Shown: positions 1 to 9,533 of the stretch, one piece after another
Layout: each line of letters opens with the position of its first letter
Numbering within the stretch: the stretch's first letter is position 1
Assembly: GCF_900108225.1 (NCBI RefSeq)
Contig: NZ_FNUZ01000008.1
Span: 32,340 to 96,339, forward strand
Source: Thalassococcus halodurans
GTDB lineage: Bacteria; Pseudomonadota; Alphaproteobacteria; Rhodobacterales; Rhodobacteraceae
DNA length: 64,000 nucleotides
Reading direction: 5' to 3'
Made by a program: the position numbers and the translations under genes
Notes under the pieces: generated by a model
What the model was told of the DNA's origin: nothing
The model's input: only the letters and a program-made list of their open reading frames with translations
The model's database searches: none

Positions 1-25
1 TCCTCCCTAGGGTCCTCATCCTGTG

Positions 26-47
26 CCCTGCCCGTTTCCGGGCAGGG
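26..47. terminator. Perfect hairpin downstream of the homogentisate operon
   Basis: A nine-base-pair perfect stem (CCCTGCCCG / CGGGCAGGG) with a four-base loop lies about 35 bases after the stop of the MBL-fold gene. It has no clear U-tract on the minus strand, so it may be an mRNA-stabilising hairpin or a weak terminator. Confidence 0.45.
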
Positions 48-81
48 TGAGGTCGTTCTGATCAAGCGATAGGCGGCCGGA

Positions 82-1032
82 TCAGTCCTGCAGCGCGTTC
101 CACATTTCTTTGTCGCGCTCGGCGGTCCAGACGCGCGGAGTGTCGATGCCACGGGCTTCGTCGTAGGCACGGGCCACGTTGAACGGCAGGCAGTGTTCGT
201 AGATCGCGTAGTCCTTGAACTTCGGATCGCATTCGGCGCGGCATGCATCCCATGCCTCTTTCATCGACCCGCCACGTGCCACGACGCGGGCGATGGGCTT
301 GTAAGTCGAATTCACGAAATCCGCCGTCGCCGCGATCGCCTTGGCAACCATGTCTTCGCCAACCAGCGCGTCACCACGACCCGGCGCAATCGCCTTGGGT
401 TCATAGGCTGCGATGTTCATCAGGGTTTCTTCCCAATCGCCGAAGTGGCCGTCACCGCAATAGCAGGCCGAGTGGTATTCAACGATGTCACCTGTGAACA
501 TGACTTCCTGATCGGGCACCCAAACCACCGCGTCACCCGCTGTGTGCGCACGGCCAAGGTGCATGATGTCGACGCGGCGTTTGCCCAGATAAACGGTCAT
601 CCGATCCGAGAATGTGGTCGTCGGACGGGTCAGACCCGGGATTTCCTCATGCCCTTGGAAAAGACGCGGGAAGCGATCGAATTCGCTGTCCCAGTCTTCC
701 TGACCACGCTCTTCGACCATTGCGGCGGCGGTGTCGGACATGATGATTTCACGCGCACCATAAGCAGATGCACCCAGCACGCGCACGGCGTGATAGTGGG
801 TCAGCACCAGATGGCTGATCGGCTTGTCCGTGACAGAGCGTACACATTCGATCACCTTGCGCGCCAGACGCGGTGTCGCCTGCGCCTCGACGATCATAAC
901 GCTGTCGTCGCCGATGATAACGCCGGTGTTCGGATCACCTTCGGCAGTGAAGGCATAAAGCCCTTCGCCAACTTGGGTGAAGCTGATTTTCTTTTCCGCC
1001 ATGTCGCCAGCGGAGGCAAACGCCTTGCTCAT
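82..1032 (-). CDS. MBL-fold metallo-hydrolase-like protein with an incomplete metal motif
   Basis: 316 aa, preceded by an AAAGGA ribosome site. The metallo-beta-lactamase fold is recognisable from the GVIIGDDSVMIVEA strand, LVLTHYH (H79, H81), the GRAHTAGD loop (H163) and FTGDIVEY (D182). The usual HxHxDH motif reads H-Y-H-A-V-R here, so the Asp and third His that normally hold the second metal are missing. It is the last gene of the hmgA-maiA-fahA operon, 77 bases after fahA, which suggests a hydrolase or thioesterase-like accessory role in aromatic acid breakdown. This is an inference from context only. The protein may bind one metal or act by a different mechanism. Confidence 0.75.
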   Translation of the reverse strand: MSKAFASAGDMAEKKISFTQVGEGLYAFTAEGDPNTGVIIGDDSVMIVEAQATPRLARKVIECVRSVTDKPISHLVLTHYHAVRVLGASAYGAREIIMSDTAAAMVEERGQEDWDSEFDRFPRLFQGHEEIPGLTRPTTTFSDRMTVYLGKRRVDIMHLGRAHTAGDAVVWVPDQEVMFTGDIVEYHSACYCGDGHFGDWEETLMNIAAYEPKAIAPGRGDALVGEDMVAKAIAATADFVNSTYKPIARVVARGGSMKEAWDACRAECDPKFKDYAIYEHCLPFNVARAYDEARGIDTPRVWTAERDKEMWNALQD

Positions 1033-1109
1033 TGTCTGGTCCTTTCGCGCCCCTGTTCTGATCCGGGGCCTCTGGTGTGTGTCGTGTTCCGGGCGATGCC
1101 CGAAACGGT

Positions 1110-2369
1110 TTATCTTTTGTACGGGTCATCCAGCGCGGGCAAAACCGTCGCTGCACATGCACCAAATCCCACGCGATATCCGTCGCCCATCGCCGCGCCC
1201 CGCAGGGTCAGCGTATCGCCGTCCTCGACAAAGCTTCGGGTTTCGCCGGTGTCCAGCGTGATCGGTTCCTTGCCGCCCCACGTGATTTCCAAAAGCGCAC
1301 CGCGCTGATGTTTTTCGGGGCCGGAAATCGTGCCAGAGCCCAACAGATCACCGACCAGCATCGGACAGCCCGATGTGGTGTGATGCGCAAGCTGCTGCGC
1401 GGACGAATAGTACATCTCGTTATAGTTCGTGCGGCTGATCACGGTTTCGGCCTGACCTTCTGGCGCAAGACCGACCTCAAGCGCGATATCGTAAAGCATC
1501 GGGCCGGGCGCCTGCAGGTACTCTAACAACGGGCGTTCGCGTTCGGGCGTGTCGCAGCGGAAGGGTTCCAGCGCCGCTTTGGGAACGATCCACGGGCTGA
1601 TTGTGGTGGCCGTCGCCTTCGCCTGAAACGGCCCCAGCGGCTGGTATTCCCACGCCTGAATATCGCGGGCGGACCAGTCGTTCAGCAACACATAGCCAAA
1701 GATCATGTCATCGGCTTCGGCAACGGTGACAGGACCGTCCGAAGGCTGACCGACAATCGCGCCCATCTCAAGCTCGATATCGAACCGCTTACAGGGCGCA
1801 AAGGTCGGCATCTCTGCATCAGGGGCCTTCAGCTGGCCCCAAGGGCGGCGCACATCCGTGCCGCTGACCTGAACCGAGGACGCACGACCATTGTAGCCGA
1901 TCGGGATCGACAGCCAGTTCGGCGGCAGCGCATTTTCTGGCCCGCGGAACATGGTGCCCACGTTGGTTGCGTGATGTTTGCCTGCATAGAAATCGGTGTA
2001 TTCCGACACTGTAAAAGGCATACGCATCTGCGTGCCGTCCTGCGCCACCAGATAGCGCGACAGCCCGTCTGCGTCTGCCATGCCCTCTGCCAAAAGCGCG
2101 GTCAGGGTCGCGCGGACGTCCGCCCAGATTTGCGCACCCAGCCCCATGAACGCGGTCCAGTCACCGGCGGCGAACACCTCGTCTTCGCCCGCGACCGCGA
2201 TCACGCCATCGGCCTCAAGCGCGGTGACATCAAGGATCATGTCGCCAATCGCAACGCCGCAGTGCTGTTCGCCTGATGCGGTCAGGAATGCACCGTATGG
2301 CAGGTTGTTCAACGGGAAGTCTGTGTCGGGCGTATTCGCGCTGTCGACCCAGCTTTTCATTAAGGGCAT
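1110..2369 (-). CDS. fahA: Fumarylacetoacetase
   Basis: 419 aa, the usual length. It hydrolyses fumarylacetoacetate to fumarate and acetoacetate, the last step of tyrosine/homogentisate degradation in the cytoplasm. An N-terminal SH3-like domain (MKSWVDSANTPDTDFPLNNLPYG) is followed by the catalytic FAH domain with the diagnostic TDFYAGKHHATNVG segment, which contains the active-site Asp and His, and metal-binding acidic residues in FDIELEMG. The start at 2369 has an AGGAG site six bases upstream; a second ATG three codons later is possible. It lies 9 bases downstream of maiA in the same transcript. Confidence 0.95.
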   Translation of the reverse strand: MPLMKSWVDSANTPDTDFPLNNLPYGAFLTASGEQHCGVAIGDMILDVTALEADGVIAVAGEDEVFAAGDWTAFMGLGAQIWADVRATLTALLAEGMADADGLSRYLVAQDGTQMRMPFTVSEYTDFYAGKHHATNVGTMFRGPENALPPNWLSIPIGYNGRASSVQVSGTDVRRPWGQLKAPDAEMPTFAPCKRFDIELEMGAIVGQPSDGPVTVAEADDMIFGYVLLNDWSARDIQAWEYQPLGPFQAKATATTISPWIVPKAALEPFRCDTPERERPLLEYLQAPGPMLYDIALEVGLAPEGQAETVISRTNYNEMYYSSAQQLAHHTTSGCPMLVGDLLGSGTISGPEKHQRGALLEITWGGKEPITLDTGETRSFVEDGDTLTLRGAAMGDGYRVGFGACAATVLPALDDPYKR

Positions 2370-2378
2370 GTCGGCTCC

Positions 2379-3008
2379 TTACAGTGCATCTGGTTGGTTT
2401 TCGGGCAGCGCCGCAGCAATCGCAGGGATCGCGCGGGCGGCCTTATCTATTGAAACAAGTCGGGCAAAGGGCGTTAGATCCAGCCCCCAACGGCGGGCGT
2501 TGACCATCTGCCCCACAAGGCACAGGTCTGCCTGCGTCAGCGTATCACCAAAGCTGAACGGACCTTCGGGGCTGATCATAGCTTGGAAAGCCGCAAACCC
2601 CTGCGCCATCCAGTGACGCATCCAGTCATACACCTCATCCGCTGAATGCCCCATGCCTTTCAGGTGTTCGGTCACTTTCAGGTTGTTGATCGGATGGATA
2701 TCCATCGCAATGATCTGCGCCGCGGCCCGCACCTGCGCGCGGGCTACCGGATCGGATGGCAAAAGCGCGGTGCTTGGATAAGCGTCGTCCAGCCATTCCA
2801 GAATGGCCATCGACTGCGTCAGCACAGTGCCATCATCCAGCACCAGTGTCGGCACTCCCCGCGCAGGATTCAGCGCGGTATAGTCAGACCTATGCTGCGC
2901 CCCGTCCGTCAGGTTCACGCAACGGATATCGTACGGCACCCCCTTAAGGTTCAGCGCCGCACGGACCCGCAACGATGTGGTGGACCGCCAATAGCTGTAG
3001 AGCATCAT
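2379..3008 (-). CDS. maiA: Maleylacetoacetate isomerase (zeta-class GST)
   Basis: 209 aa. It isomerises 4-maleylacetoacetate to 4-fumarylacetoacetate with glutathione. The N-terminal thioredoxin-like domain begins with LYSYWRSTTSLRVRAALNLKG, the zeta-GST active-site pattern with the catalytic Ser/Thr cluster. The motif VPTLVLDDG with the cis-Pro and the QSMAILEWLDD glutathione-binding segment follow, then a helical C-terminal domain. The first ATG overlaps the hmgA stop codon (TGATG), which indicates translational coupling. A GTG one codon upstream is possible but less likely. Confidence 0.93.
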   Translation of the reverse strand: MMLYSYWRSTTSLRVRAALNLKGVPYDIRCVNLTDGAQHRSDYTALNPARGVPTLVLDDGTVLTQSMAILEWLDDAYPSTALLPSDPVARAQVRAAAQIIAMDIHPINNLKVTEHLKGMGHSADEVYDWMRHWMAQGFAAFQAMISPEGPFSFGDTLTQADLCLVGQMVNARRWGLDLTPFARLVSIDKAARAIPAIAAALPENQPDAL

Positions 3009-4360
3009 CACTTTTTGCCCGGCGTCCCGTCGAACTTTTTCTCAAGGCTTTCCCAGCAGTCAATGTAGTCGTCCTGCAGAGGGGCCTCTTTCGCGGCGAA
3101 CTCGGTCAGGTGCTGGGGGAACCGTGTCTCGAACATGAAGGACATTGTGTTGTCCAGCTTTTCGGCTTTCAGTTCGGCATTCGACGCTCCTTCAAAGGCG
3201 TTCCGGTCGGGACCATGCGGCAGCATCATGTTGTGCAGGCTCATACCACCGGGGACAAAGCCCTGCGGTTTGGCATCGTACTGGCCGTAAATGTTGCCCA
3301 TCAGCTCGGACATGATGTTCTTGTGGTACCACGGCGGACGGAAGGTGTTTTCCGCCACCATCCAGCGTTCGCGGAAAAGAACAAAGTCGATATTCGCGGT
3401 GCCCGGCACACCGCTGGGCGCGGTCAGAACCGTAAAGATCGACGGATCGGGGTGGTCGAATAGAACCGCACCAACCGGACAATAGGTCGACAGATCGTAT
3501 TTGTAGGGCGCGTAGTTGCCATGCCATGCGACCACGTCCAGCGGGCTTTGCGCGATCTGCGTTTCGTGGAACTGACCACACCATTTGATGGTCAGGGTCG
3601 ACGGCACCTCGCGGTCCTCATAGGCCGCAACGGGCGCTTTGAAGTCACGCGGGTTAGCGAGGCAGTTCGCCCCGATCGGGCCGCGACCCGGCAGTTCGAA
3701 TTTCTGCCCGTAGTTTTCACAGACAAAGCCACGGCACGGGCCTTCCAGCACCTCGACGCGATAGACCAGACCACGGGGGATGATCGCGATTTCCTGAGGA
3801 GCAAGGTCGATCACACCCAATTCGGTGCAGAACCGCAGCCTGCCCTCTTGCGGCACCACCAGCAATTCGCTGTCGGCGCTGTAGAAATAGCTGTCCACCA
3901 TGCTTTCGGTCACAAGGTAGATATGGCTGGCCATGCCGACCTGCGTGTTCACATCGCCCGCTGTCGTCATGGTGCGCATGCCTGTCAGCCACGTGGTTTC
4001 GCCGGTCGCCTCGACCGGATCCCAGCGATACTGACCAAGGCTGATCACATCGGGATCAACGCATGGCGCGGATTTCCAGTAAGGCAGATCGATCTTGGTA
4101 TAGCGCGCCGAGTGCTTGACCGACGGGCGGATGCGATAGGTCCACGTGCGCTCTGGCGGGTTCGCGGTAAAGGCCGTGCCCGACAGCTGTTCACCATAAA
4201 GACCATAGTTACACTTCTGCGGGCTGTTCATGCCCTGCGGCAACGCACCGGGCAGAGCCTCGGTTTCAAAATCGTTTCCAAAACCCGGCATATAGCCGTC
4301 GTGCGTGCCAACAACATGCGGCGCGCGGATCATGCCGACAGGCAATTCGTGGCGTGTCAT
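3008..4360 (-). CDS. hmgA: Homogentisate 1,2-dioxygenase
   Basis: 450 aa from the ATG at 4360, which has GGGAG six bases upstream; a longer open frame to 4576 has no family support. It opens the homogentisate ring with O2 to give maleylacetoacetate, using a non-haem Fe(II). The N-terminal [18 protein letters not shown], the central [12 protein letters not shown] and the C-terminal [14 protein letters not shown] and [12 protein letters not shown] segments are strongly conserved in this family and include the His/Glu iron ligands. It is the first gene of the operon with maiA, fahA and the MBL-fold protein. The 5' leader carries a promoter with two operator-like palindromes. Confidence 0.96.
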   Translation of the reverse strand: MTRHELPVGMIRAPHVVGTHDGYMPGFGNDFETEALPGALPQGMNSPQKCNYGLYGEQLSGTAFTANPPERTWTYRIRPSVKHSARYTKIDLPYWKSAPCVDPDVISLGQYRWDPVEATGETTWLTGMRTMTTAGDVNTQVGMASHIYLVTESMVDSYFYSADSELLVVPQEGRLRFCTELGVIDLAPQEIAIIPRGLVYRVEVLEGPCRGFVCENYGQKFELPGRGPIGANCLANPRDFKAPVAAYEDREVPSTLTIKWCGQFHETQIAQSPLDVVAWHGNYAPYKYDLSTYCPVGAVLFDHPDPSIFTVLTAPSGVPGTANIDFVLFRERWMVAENTFRPPWYHKNIMSELMGNIYGQYDAKPQGFVPGGMSLHNMMLPHGPDRNAFEGASNAELKAEKLDNTMSFMFETRFPQHLTEFAAKEAPLQDDYIDCWESLEKKFDGTPGKK

Positions 4361-4430
4361 CGTCATCTCCCATGATCGACATGGATGCCGCCCCTCCGTG
4401 TGCTGGCATCCATGGAAAATCTTTCGCGGC

Positions 4431-4459
4431 ATTAAACGTTGCAGATGCAATGATGTCAA
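4431..4459 (-). promoter_or_regulatory. Predicted sigma-70 promoter of the hmgA operon
   Basis: On the minus strand a consensus -35 TTGACA (4454-4459) and a -10 TTTAAT (4431-4436) are separated by exactly 17 bases. The inferred start of transcription is near 4424, giving a leader of about 63 bases to the hmgA ATG. Confidence 0.7.
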
Positions 4460-4478
4460 GTTCGTTGCAATTGCAACG
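4438..4478. promoter_or_regulatory. Paired operator-like palindromes at the hmgA promoter
   Basis: A perfect 16-bp palindrome CGTTGCAATTGCAACG occupies 4463-4478, just upstream of the -35 box. A related imperfect copy CGTTGCAGATGCAATG occupies 4438-4453, filling the spacer between -35 and -10. Centre-to-centre distance is 25 bp. The placement fits a dimeric repressor that blocks RNA polymerase until an aromatic pathway intermediate is present. No regulator gene lies next to the operon, so its identity (MarR or IclR type in related pathways) is unknown. Confidence 0.65.
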
Positions 4479-4633
4479 ATAAAGGTATTCTTAGTACACG
4501 ATAGTTCGCGCCCCCCCAGACGAGCCGCTAAAGCCGGGAAAACCATGCCCTTTACGGGGCTGACAACGCAGTCCAAGAAGAACGCAAAGCTTTCCAGCCT
4601 ATCAAAAAGCAGTCTTCGTACATTGTTTGTAGA

Positions 4634-5905
4634 TTACGCGCCACGGCGCTTGGACTTTGTCACGTTTTTCCAAGCGATTTCCATCACGTCTGGGGACAGC
4701 GCAATTGGACGGTCCATGTAGCGGCAGATCGCTTTGACGTGTTGCAAAAGAAAGCCGGGATGTGCACCCGAGGTGGCGATGCCTTCGCTTTCGTAGTGCT
4801 GTGCAAAGAAAGGTTCGACCACGTCGGGGCGGTATTGGATGCCGGTTCGGTCACAGGCTTCCGAGAAAATACGCAAGTATTCTTCGCGAGTCGGGCTGGG
4901 CACCTGAATTTTGAAGTAAATCCGCCGCTGAGCCGCGTCATCGCCCAGGTCTTCGGGCATCATGTTGGACGAAAAGACCACCAGCTGATCGAACGGAATG
5001 GCAAAGGTTTTTCCCGTATGCAGCGACATGTAGTCGACGTTCTTTTCCAACGGGATGATCCAGCGATTCAGAAACTCTTGCGGAGGTGACGCCTGACGCC
5101 CAAAGTCATCCAGAATGAACACGCCACCAAGCGCCTTGAGGTGCATCGGCGCTTCGTAAAAGCGGGATTTCTCCTCAAAGGACAGATCCAGCTTATCCAG
5201 TGTCAGTTCGCCACCCGCCACAACGACAGGCCGCTTACACGGCACCCACCGCTGGTCGTAACGCGGCGCGTCTTCGGGCAGAACCGCGGGTTCGTGCAGG
5301 GTTTCGTCGTAGAACCGGATGATCTGGTTTCCCACCATCATGGCGTAAGGCAAAAAGATGGTGTCCTGAAAACACCGGCCCAGTGCCTCGGCAATCGAGG
5401 TTTTGCCGTTGCCCGGTTCACCGTAAAGCAAAGCAGAGCGAGCCGAGTTCGCCGCAGGGCCAAGTTGTGGGATAAGTTCAGGCGGAATCACGAGATGAGA
5501 CAGCGCGCGATCTAGTTCGGTGCGATGAACTTCTTCGTTTGCGATGGATTGGCGTCGGATCTGTTTGCAGAAGGCTTCGAACATGACCGGTGCAGGTCCG
5601 ACGTATTGCGAGGCCAACATCGCCTCCGCCGCCCATCTGCGGCCAGCGTCTGTCAATGAATACCGAATATCCGATTTGATATCTTGTGTCTCAAGACCCT
5701 GGGATTCCACAAGGCTCTGCTTGACCATTACATCTATGATCTGTCGACACACCAGTTTGGGAAGCTTGATCACTTCGGCAATATCTGCGGGCGTCATCGT
5801 GTCGATTTCGTTGATAACCTTGGCCGTCAAACCTATCAGAAAGCTTTCGGTCAGTCCGGTTTCTTCAATAGTACGCGTTGGAACATCGCATTCAAAAATT
5901 GCCAC
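4634..5905 (-). CDS. AAA-family ATPase with an N-terminal winged-helix-like region
   Basis: 423 aa from a GTG at 5905 with GGAGA eight bases upstream. Residues 1-95 are helical with a winged-helix-like pattern (MTPADIAEVIKLP, SDIRYSLTDAGRRWA). The AAA domain has Walker A GEPGNGKTS at about 162-170 and Walker B VFILDDFG at about 262-269, followed by a sensor-1-like FSSNMMP and an arginine-rich RRIYFKI segment. It stands alone between the hmg operon and the tad locus on the same strand as both. The substrate is unknown. Location suggests a link with Flp pilus biogenesis or surface behaviour, but nothing in the sequence proves it. Confidence 0.8.
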   Translation of the reverse strand: MAIFECDVPTRTIEETGLTESFLIGLTAKVINEIDTMTPADIAEVIKLPKLVCRQIIDVMVKQSLVESQGLETQDIKSDIRYSLTDAGRRWAAEAMLASQYVGPAPVMFEAFCKQIRRQSIANEEVHRTELDRALSHLVIPPELIPQLGPAANSARSALLYGEPGNGKTSIAEALGRCFQDTIFLPYAMMVGNQIIRFYDETLHEPAVLPEDAPRYDQRWVPCKRPVVVAGGELTLDKLDLSFEEKSRFYEAPMHLKALGGVFILDDFGRQASPPQEFLNRWIIPLEKNVDYMSLHTGKTFAIPFDQLVVFSSNMMPEDLGDDAAQRRIYFKIQVPSPTREEYLRIFSEACDRTGIQYRPDVVEPFFAQHYESEGIATSGAHPGFLLQHVKAICRYMDRPIALSPDVMEIAWKNVTKSKRRGA

Positions 5906-6139
5906 GAACTGTCTCCAATGTGGTCTTGTGGCCAGCAGCGCGCGGCACACGTTTAAAACTATAAAATACTAAGCCCTTCTGATCGTGGCTGCTGCAAGCG
6001 ACGCCAGACAATATAAGGCCGGCGAAGATCGAAATACGGCCCGTCAAACCGATTATTGCAAAGACCACCAGAGCCAGAAACCGGCGAAACTGGATATCGG
6101 GAATACAGTTCGGCATACCAACCTATACATTAAATAGCC

Positions 6140-6155
6140 GATCCCGTTCGGGATC
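6140..6155 (-). terminator. Hairpin after tadC
   Basis: A short perfect stem GATCCC / GGGATC with a GTTC loop lies 30 bases downstream of the tadC stop, in an AT-rich gap. The U-rich tail is weak, so this is a tentative end of the tad transcript. Confidence 0.35.
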
Positions 6156-6184
6156 ATTAATGTTCCGATTTAAACGCACAAAAA

Positions 6185-7108
6185 TCACGACGGCGTCAGG
6201 GTTTGCAGCATTTCGACAATGACCAACAGGACAGGGATAAGCACGATGATCAGGTTCACCGGGAACATGAAAGCAGCCATCGGGAACAGCATTTTCACCG
6301 GTAGCGCGTTCGCCTTTTCTTCGGCGCGCACAAGGCGCATTTGACGAAGTTCGCGGGCATAGACCCGCAAGGTTTTACCAACGCTCGTCCCCAGTTCCTG
6401 ACTTTGTTTGAAAAGAACCGCCAGCGTCCTCGCCTCTTCCAGATTTACGCGCAGGGCAAAGTTTTGTAGCGCTTCGTGCAAAGACCGGCCTGCGCGTACC
6501 TCAAGGTTCATGATGGACAGCTGAACGCCAAAATCCCGCGTTGTCAGAAGGAACTCGCGCGTCACACGCTGAAGCGCCGCTTCAATACCAAGGCCGGAGT
6601 CAACGCAGACCAACAAGAGGTCCATGAAATCTGGAAATAATTTTCGGAACTCTCTCGTGCGGCGTAAACCAATATTTTCAAGCACCATCGAACAAAGAAT
6701 GAAGGATAAAGCCGCAAGGATCGCACCGAAAAACAAAATGACCGTGCCACCGACATTTTCAAAAAATATGTCGCCCAAAATCTGAGCCATCACAAATATG
6801 ACTGCCGCCACCGTGACTCGAATTAGATTGAAACGTCCAACCGCTTTTTTCGAGAAAAAGCCAGCTTGAACCAACCGCATGGGCAGAGAGTTCGGAGGAT
6901 GCGACTTTACAACATCCAGATAATACCGGATTTCCTCGTTTTCATTGCCCAGTATCCGGTCAATCTCTTCATCCGTCTGAGTGCGTTTGGCACGCGTCGA
7001 ACTGATGTTCCGTGCGATTTCCCCTCGGCGCAAAAAGTAATTACTAATCGCGAAGGCAACTAAAAGCACCGCAAAAAAGATGCTGATAAGCACAAGCGTT
7101 TCGTTCAT
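6185..7108 (-). CDS. tadC: Tad pilus inner-membrane platform protein TadC
   Basis: 307 aa, type II secretion F-domain family. It begins with a membrane segment (LVLISIFFAVLLVAFAISNYF), has a second hydrophobic stretch in the middle (about 85-135), the conserved cytoplasmic F domain (FPDFMDLLLVCVDSGLGIEAALQRV and LGTSVGKTLRVYARELRQMRLVRAEEKA) and a final hydrophobic helix. With TadB it forms the platform on which the ATPase TadA drives pilin polymerisation. It is the last gene of the tad operon, 30 bases after tadB. Confidence 0.92.
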   Translation of the reverse strand: MNETLVLISIFFAVLLVAFAISNYFLRRGEIARNISSTRAKRTQTDEEIDRILGNENEEIRYYLDVVKSHPPNSLPMRLVQAGFFSKKAVGRFNLIRVTVAAVIFVMAQILGDIFFENVGGTVILFFGAILAALSFILCSMVLENIGLRRTREFRKLFPDFMDLLLVCVDSGLGIEAALQRVTREFLLTTRDFGVQLSIMNLEVRAGRSLHEALQNFALRVNLEEARTLAVLFKQSQELGTSVGKTLRVYARELRQMRLVRAEEKANALPVKMLFPMAAFMFPVNLIIVLIPVLLVIVEMLQTLTPS

Positions 7109-7138
7109 ACGCGCGGCTCCGCCTTAAAAAACAAAAAA

Positions 7139-8101
7139 TTAGTAATCAAAGTTCACCAACCTTCTGATCACGATCATGCCAAAGAATAGAAGCGTCAGGC
7201 AGATACCAACGATCAAGCCGCCGTAGCCACTTTCCCATACTAGGTCAAAATAGTCAGGAACGATTGTTTTTAGCATATAATATAGGCCAAATGGGAAAAG
7301 CAGCATGATCCACGCAGTGATCCGGCCTTCTGCCGAAATCGCCTTGATCTTTGCCTTGACCATCAGACGGTCACGGATCATTTGCGCAAGGTTTTCAAGG
7401 ATTTCCGCCAGATTACCACCGGTGCCACGCTGAACGCTGACGCTAACCGTGACCATGTTCAACTCGGGCGCGCCCACACGATCGTACATGTTCAGCATCG
7501 CCTGTTCGAGTTCCGAGCCAAACGTCAGCTGATCGCTGAGGATGCCAAACTCGGATCCGATGGGGTCAGGCATTTCGCGGGACACAAGCGCAATAGAGGT
7601 CCCCAAAGGGTGACCTGCGCTCAGGCTTCGAACGATGATATCCAGCGCAGGGGCCAGCTGAGCCGTATAGGCCTTGATCCGGCGGTCACGCAGGAATTTG
7701 ATGATCAGGATCGACGCGACGACCCCGAAAAACACCGCAAAAAGGACCGTGTAGGGAAATGTTGTCGTGACAAAGATCAGGCCAACCACATAGCCCAACA
7801 GGCACAACGCGATGAAATAGCCAACGCGCCGGACCTGACTGATTTCCTTGCCGGTCTGGACGATCATTTTGTTGATCCATCCACCGATTGTCTGTTCGCC
7901 ATCGCGCCCGGACATGCCCCGACGCTTCAGCAGCTCACCATAGGCGTTTTCGGCCCCCTTCGTATGGCGAAGCGTTTCGATCCGGTTCGACACCTGGCTT
8001 TTAGCCTTCCGGAACGACGTCAGCATCCGCAGCACCGTGTCCACCAAAAGCAGCGCTGCCGCGAAGATCAGACCATATAAAACAATCGGATTATCAAACA
8101 T
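7139..8101 (-). CDS. tadB: Tad pilus inner-membrane platform protein TadB
   Basis: 320 aa, type II secretion F-domain family, paralogous to TadC. Features are an N-terminal membrane helix (YGLIFAAALLLVDTVLRML), a basic linker, two central hydrophobic segments, the F domain (PALDIIVRSLSAGHPLGTSIALVSREMPDPIGSEF and VQRGTGGNLAEILENLAQMIRDR) and C-terminal membrane helices ending in RRLVNFDY. It starts three bases after the tadA stop, so translation is probably coupled. Confidence 0.92.
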   Translation of the reverse strand: MFDNPIVLYGLIFAAALLLVDTVLRMLTSFRKAKSQVSNRIETLRHTKGAENAYGELLKRRGMSGRDGEQTIGGWINKMIVQTGKEISQVRRVGYFIALCLLGYVVGLIFVTTTFPYTVLFAVFFGVVASILIIKFLRDRRIKAYTAQLAPALDIIVRSLSAGHPLGTSIALVSREMPDPIGSEFGILSDQLTFGSELEQAMLNMYDRVGAPELNMVTVSVSVQRGTGGNLAEILENLAQMIRDRLMVKAKIKAISAEGRITAWIMLLFPFGLYYMLKTIVPDYFDLVWESGYGGLIVGICLTLLFFGMIVIRRLVNFDY

Positions 8102-8104
8102 AAA

Positions 8105-9517
8105 CTACAGGGCCTTCGAGGGGTTAAACATCTGTGGATCAAGGAAAATGTTCATGGTTTCGAGATCGTCCATGAACGACGGGCGGATACCGGTGGCTTT
8201 GTATTCGCCGCGGATCGTGCCGTTTTCTTCGACGCCCAACTTTTTGAAGTACATCAGTTCCTGAAGCTGGATGATGTCCCCTTCCATGCCCGTGATCTCG
8301 GAAATCGAGGTCACACGACGCGACCCGTCGCGCAGACGTGACAGCTGTACGATCATGTGAACCGCCGAGCTGATCTGGGACCGGATCGCCATCTGGGTCA
8401 TCGGCATGCCCGCCATACCAACCATCTGTTCGATACGCGAAATCGCATCGCGCGGGTTGTTGGCGTGAATGGTCGACATCGACCCTTCGTGACCGGTGTT
8501 CATAGCCTGCAACATGTCAAAGGCTTCAGGGCCCCTGACCTCGCCGATGATAACGCGGTCGGGACGCATCCGGAGCGCGTTTTTCACAAGATCGCGCTGC
8601 ATGATTTCATGCCGGCCATCCACGGTGGGCGGACGTGTTTCAAGACGCACCACATGCGGCTGTTGCAGCTGAAGTTCGGCCGCGTCTTCGATGGTCACAA
8701 GGCGTTCGTCATGCGGGATGTAGCTGGAAAGCGCGTTCAGCATTGTTGTTTTACCGGAACCGGTACCACCGGACACGACGATCGAAACCTTGGCCTCGAC
8801 CGCAGCAGCCAGCAGTTCCGCCATGCCTTTCGCCAGCGCATTCGCATCGACCAGTTTGGACAACGACAGCGGTTTCTTGGTGAACTTACGGATAGAGACC
8901 TGAGGGCCATCCACCGCGATCGGGCGGATCGCCACGTTCACACGCGACCCGTCCTGCAAACGCGCATCCACCAAGGGCGAACTTTCGTCGACACGGCGGC
9001 CGACGGCCGCAACGATCTTGTTCACGATCCGCATCAGGTGCGCTTCGTCTTTGAAGCGGACAGTCGTACGTTCGATTTTGCCCCGACGTTCGACAAACAC
9101 GGTGCCTGCGCCAACGATCAGAATATCGGCGATGGTTTCGTCTGCCAGCAGCGGTTCAAGCGGGCCAAGGCCCAGCATTTCGTCGCCGATGTCGGTGATC
9201 AGCTTGTCCAACTCTTTCGAGCTGAGCGGCAGGTTGTGATCCTTGGCATAGGCCCGCACCAGCGGCTTTAGCTCGTCGTGGATTTCGTCCTGCTCCATCG
9301 TATCGAGGATGGACAGGTTGATCTTGTCCAACAGGTAACGGTGCAGCGCGACGCGCTCTTCGACGAAATCCATGCTGTGGGCGCCCGAGTGCTGAGGCTC
9401 TGGATCGCTAGGGATTTCGCGATCCTGCAACGCATACTCGTGCAGCTTGATTACGTCTTTTTCTTCAGAAGGTTCTTCGACTTTACGCTGTGTATTTCTA
9501 AAAAATCGGCCGGCCAT
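8105..9517 (-). CDS. cpaF: Tad/Flp pilus assembly ATPase TadA (CpaF)
   Basis: 470 aa, type II/IV secretion ATPase. It has an N-terminal region of about 100 residues, an [18 protein letters not shown] domain, Walker [11 protein letters not shown] at about 249-258, an Asp box with [11 protein letters not shown], the RTRPP-like [14 protein letters not shown] loop, Walker [20 protein letters not shown], and the His box [18 protein letters not shown]. It powers pilin extrusion as a cytoplasmic hexamer. The ribosome site is AGGAGAGGC before the ATG at 9517. Confidence 0.95.
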   Translation of the reverse strand: MAGRFFRNTQRKVEEPSEEKDVIKLHEYALQDREIPSDPEPQHSGAHSMDFVEERVALHRYLLDKINLSILDTMEQDEIHDELKPLVRAYAKDHNLPLSSKELDKLITDIGDEMLGLGPLEPLLADETIADILIVGAGTVFVERRGKIERTTVRFKDEAHLMRIVNKIVAAVGRRVDESSPLVDARLQDGSRVNVAIRPIAVDGPQVSIRKFTKKPLSLSKLVDANALAKGMAELLAAAVEAKVSIVVSGGTGSGKTTMLNALSSYIPHDERLVTIEDAAELQLQQPHVVRLETRPPTVDGRHEIMQRDLVKNALRMRPDRVIIGEVRGPEAFDMLQAMNTGHEGSMSTIHANNPRDAISRIEQMVGMAGMPMTQMAIRSQISSAVHMIVQLSRLRDGSRRVTSISEITGMEGDIIQLQELMYFKKLGVEENGTIRGEYKATGIRPSFMDDLETMNIFLDPQMFNPSKAL

Positions 9518-9533
9518 AGTGCCTCTCCTAAAT

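Noticed and set aside
193..1308. Long plus-strand frame opposite the MBL-fold gene and the end of fahA
   Set aside because: It is the mirror of two well-supported minus-strand genes, is rich in Arg, His and Cys, and has no recognisable family motif.
5892..6116. A 74-residue minus-strand frame with a hydrophobic stretch upstream of the AAA ATPase
   Set aside because: It overlaps the ATPase start in another frame, has no clear ribosome site and ends in an unstructured, basic tail. The promoter region of the ATPase is a better reading of this stretch.
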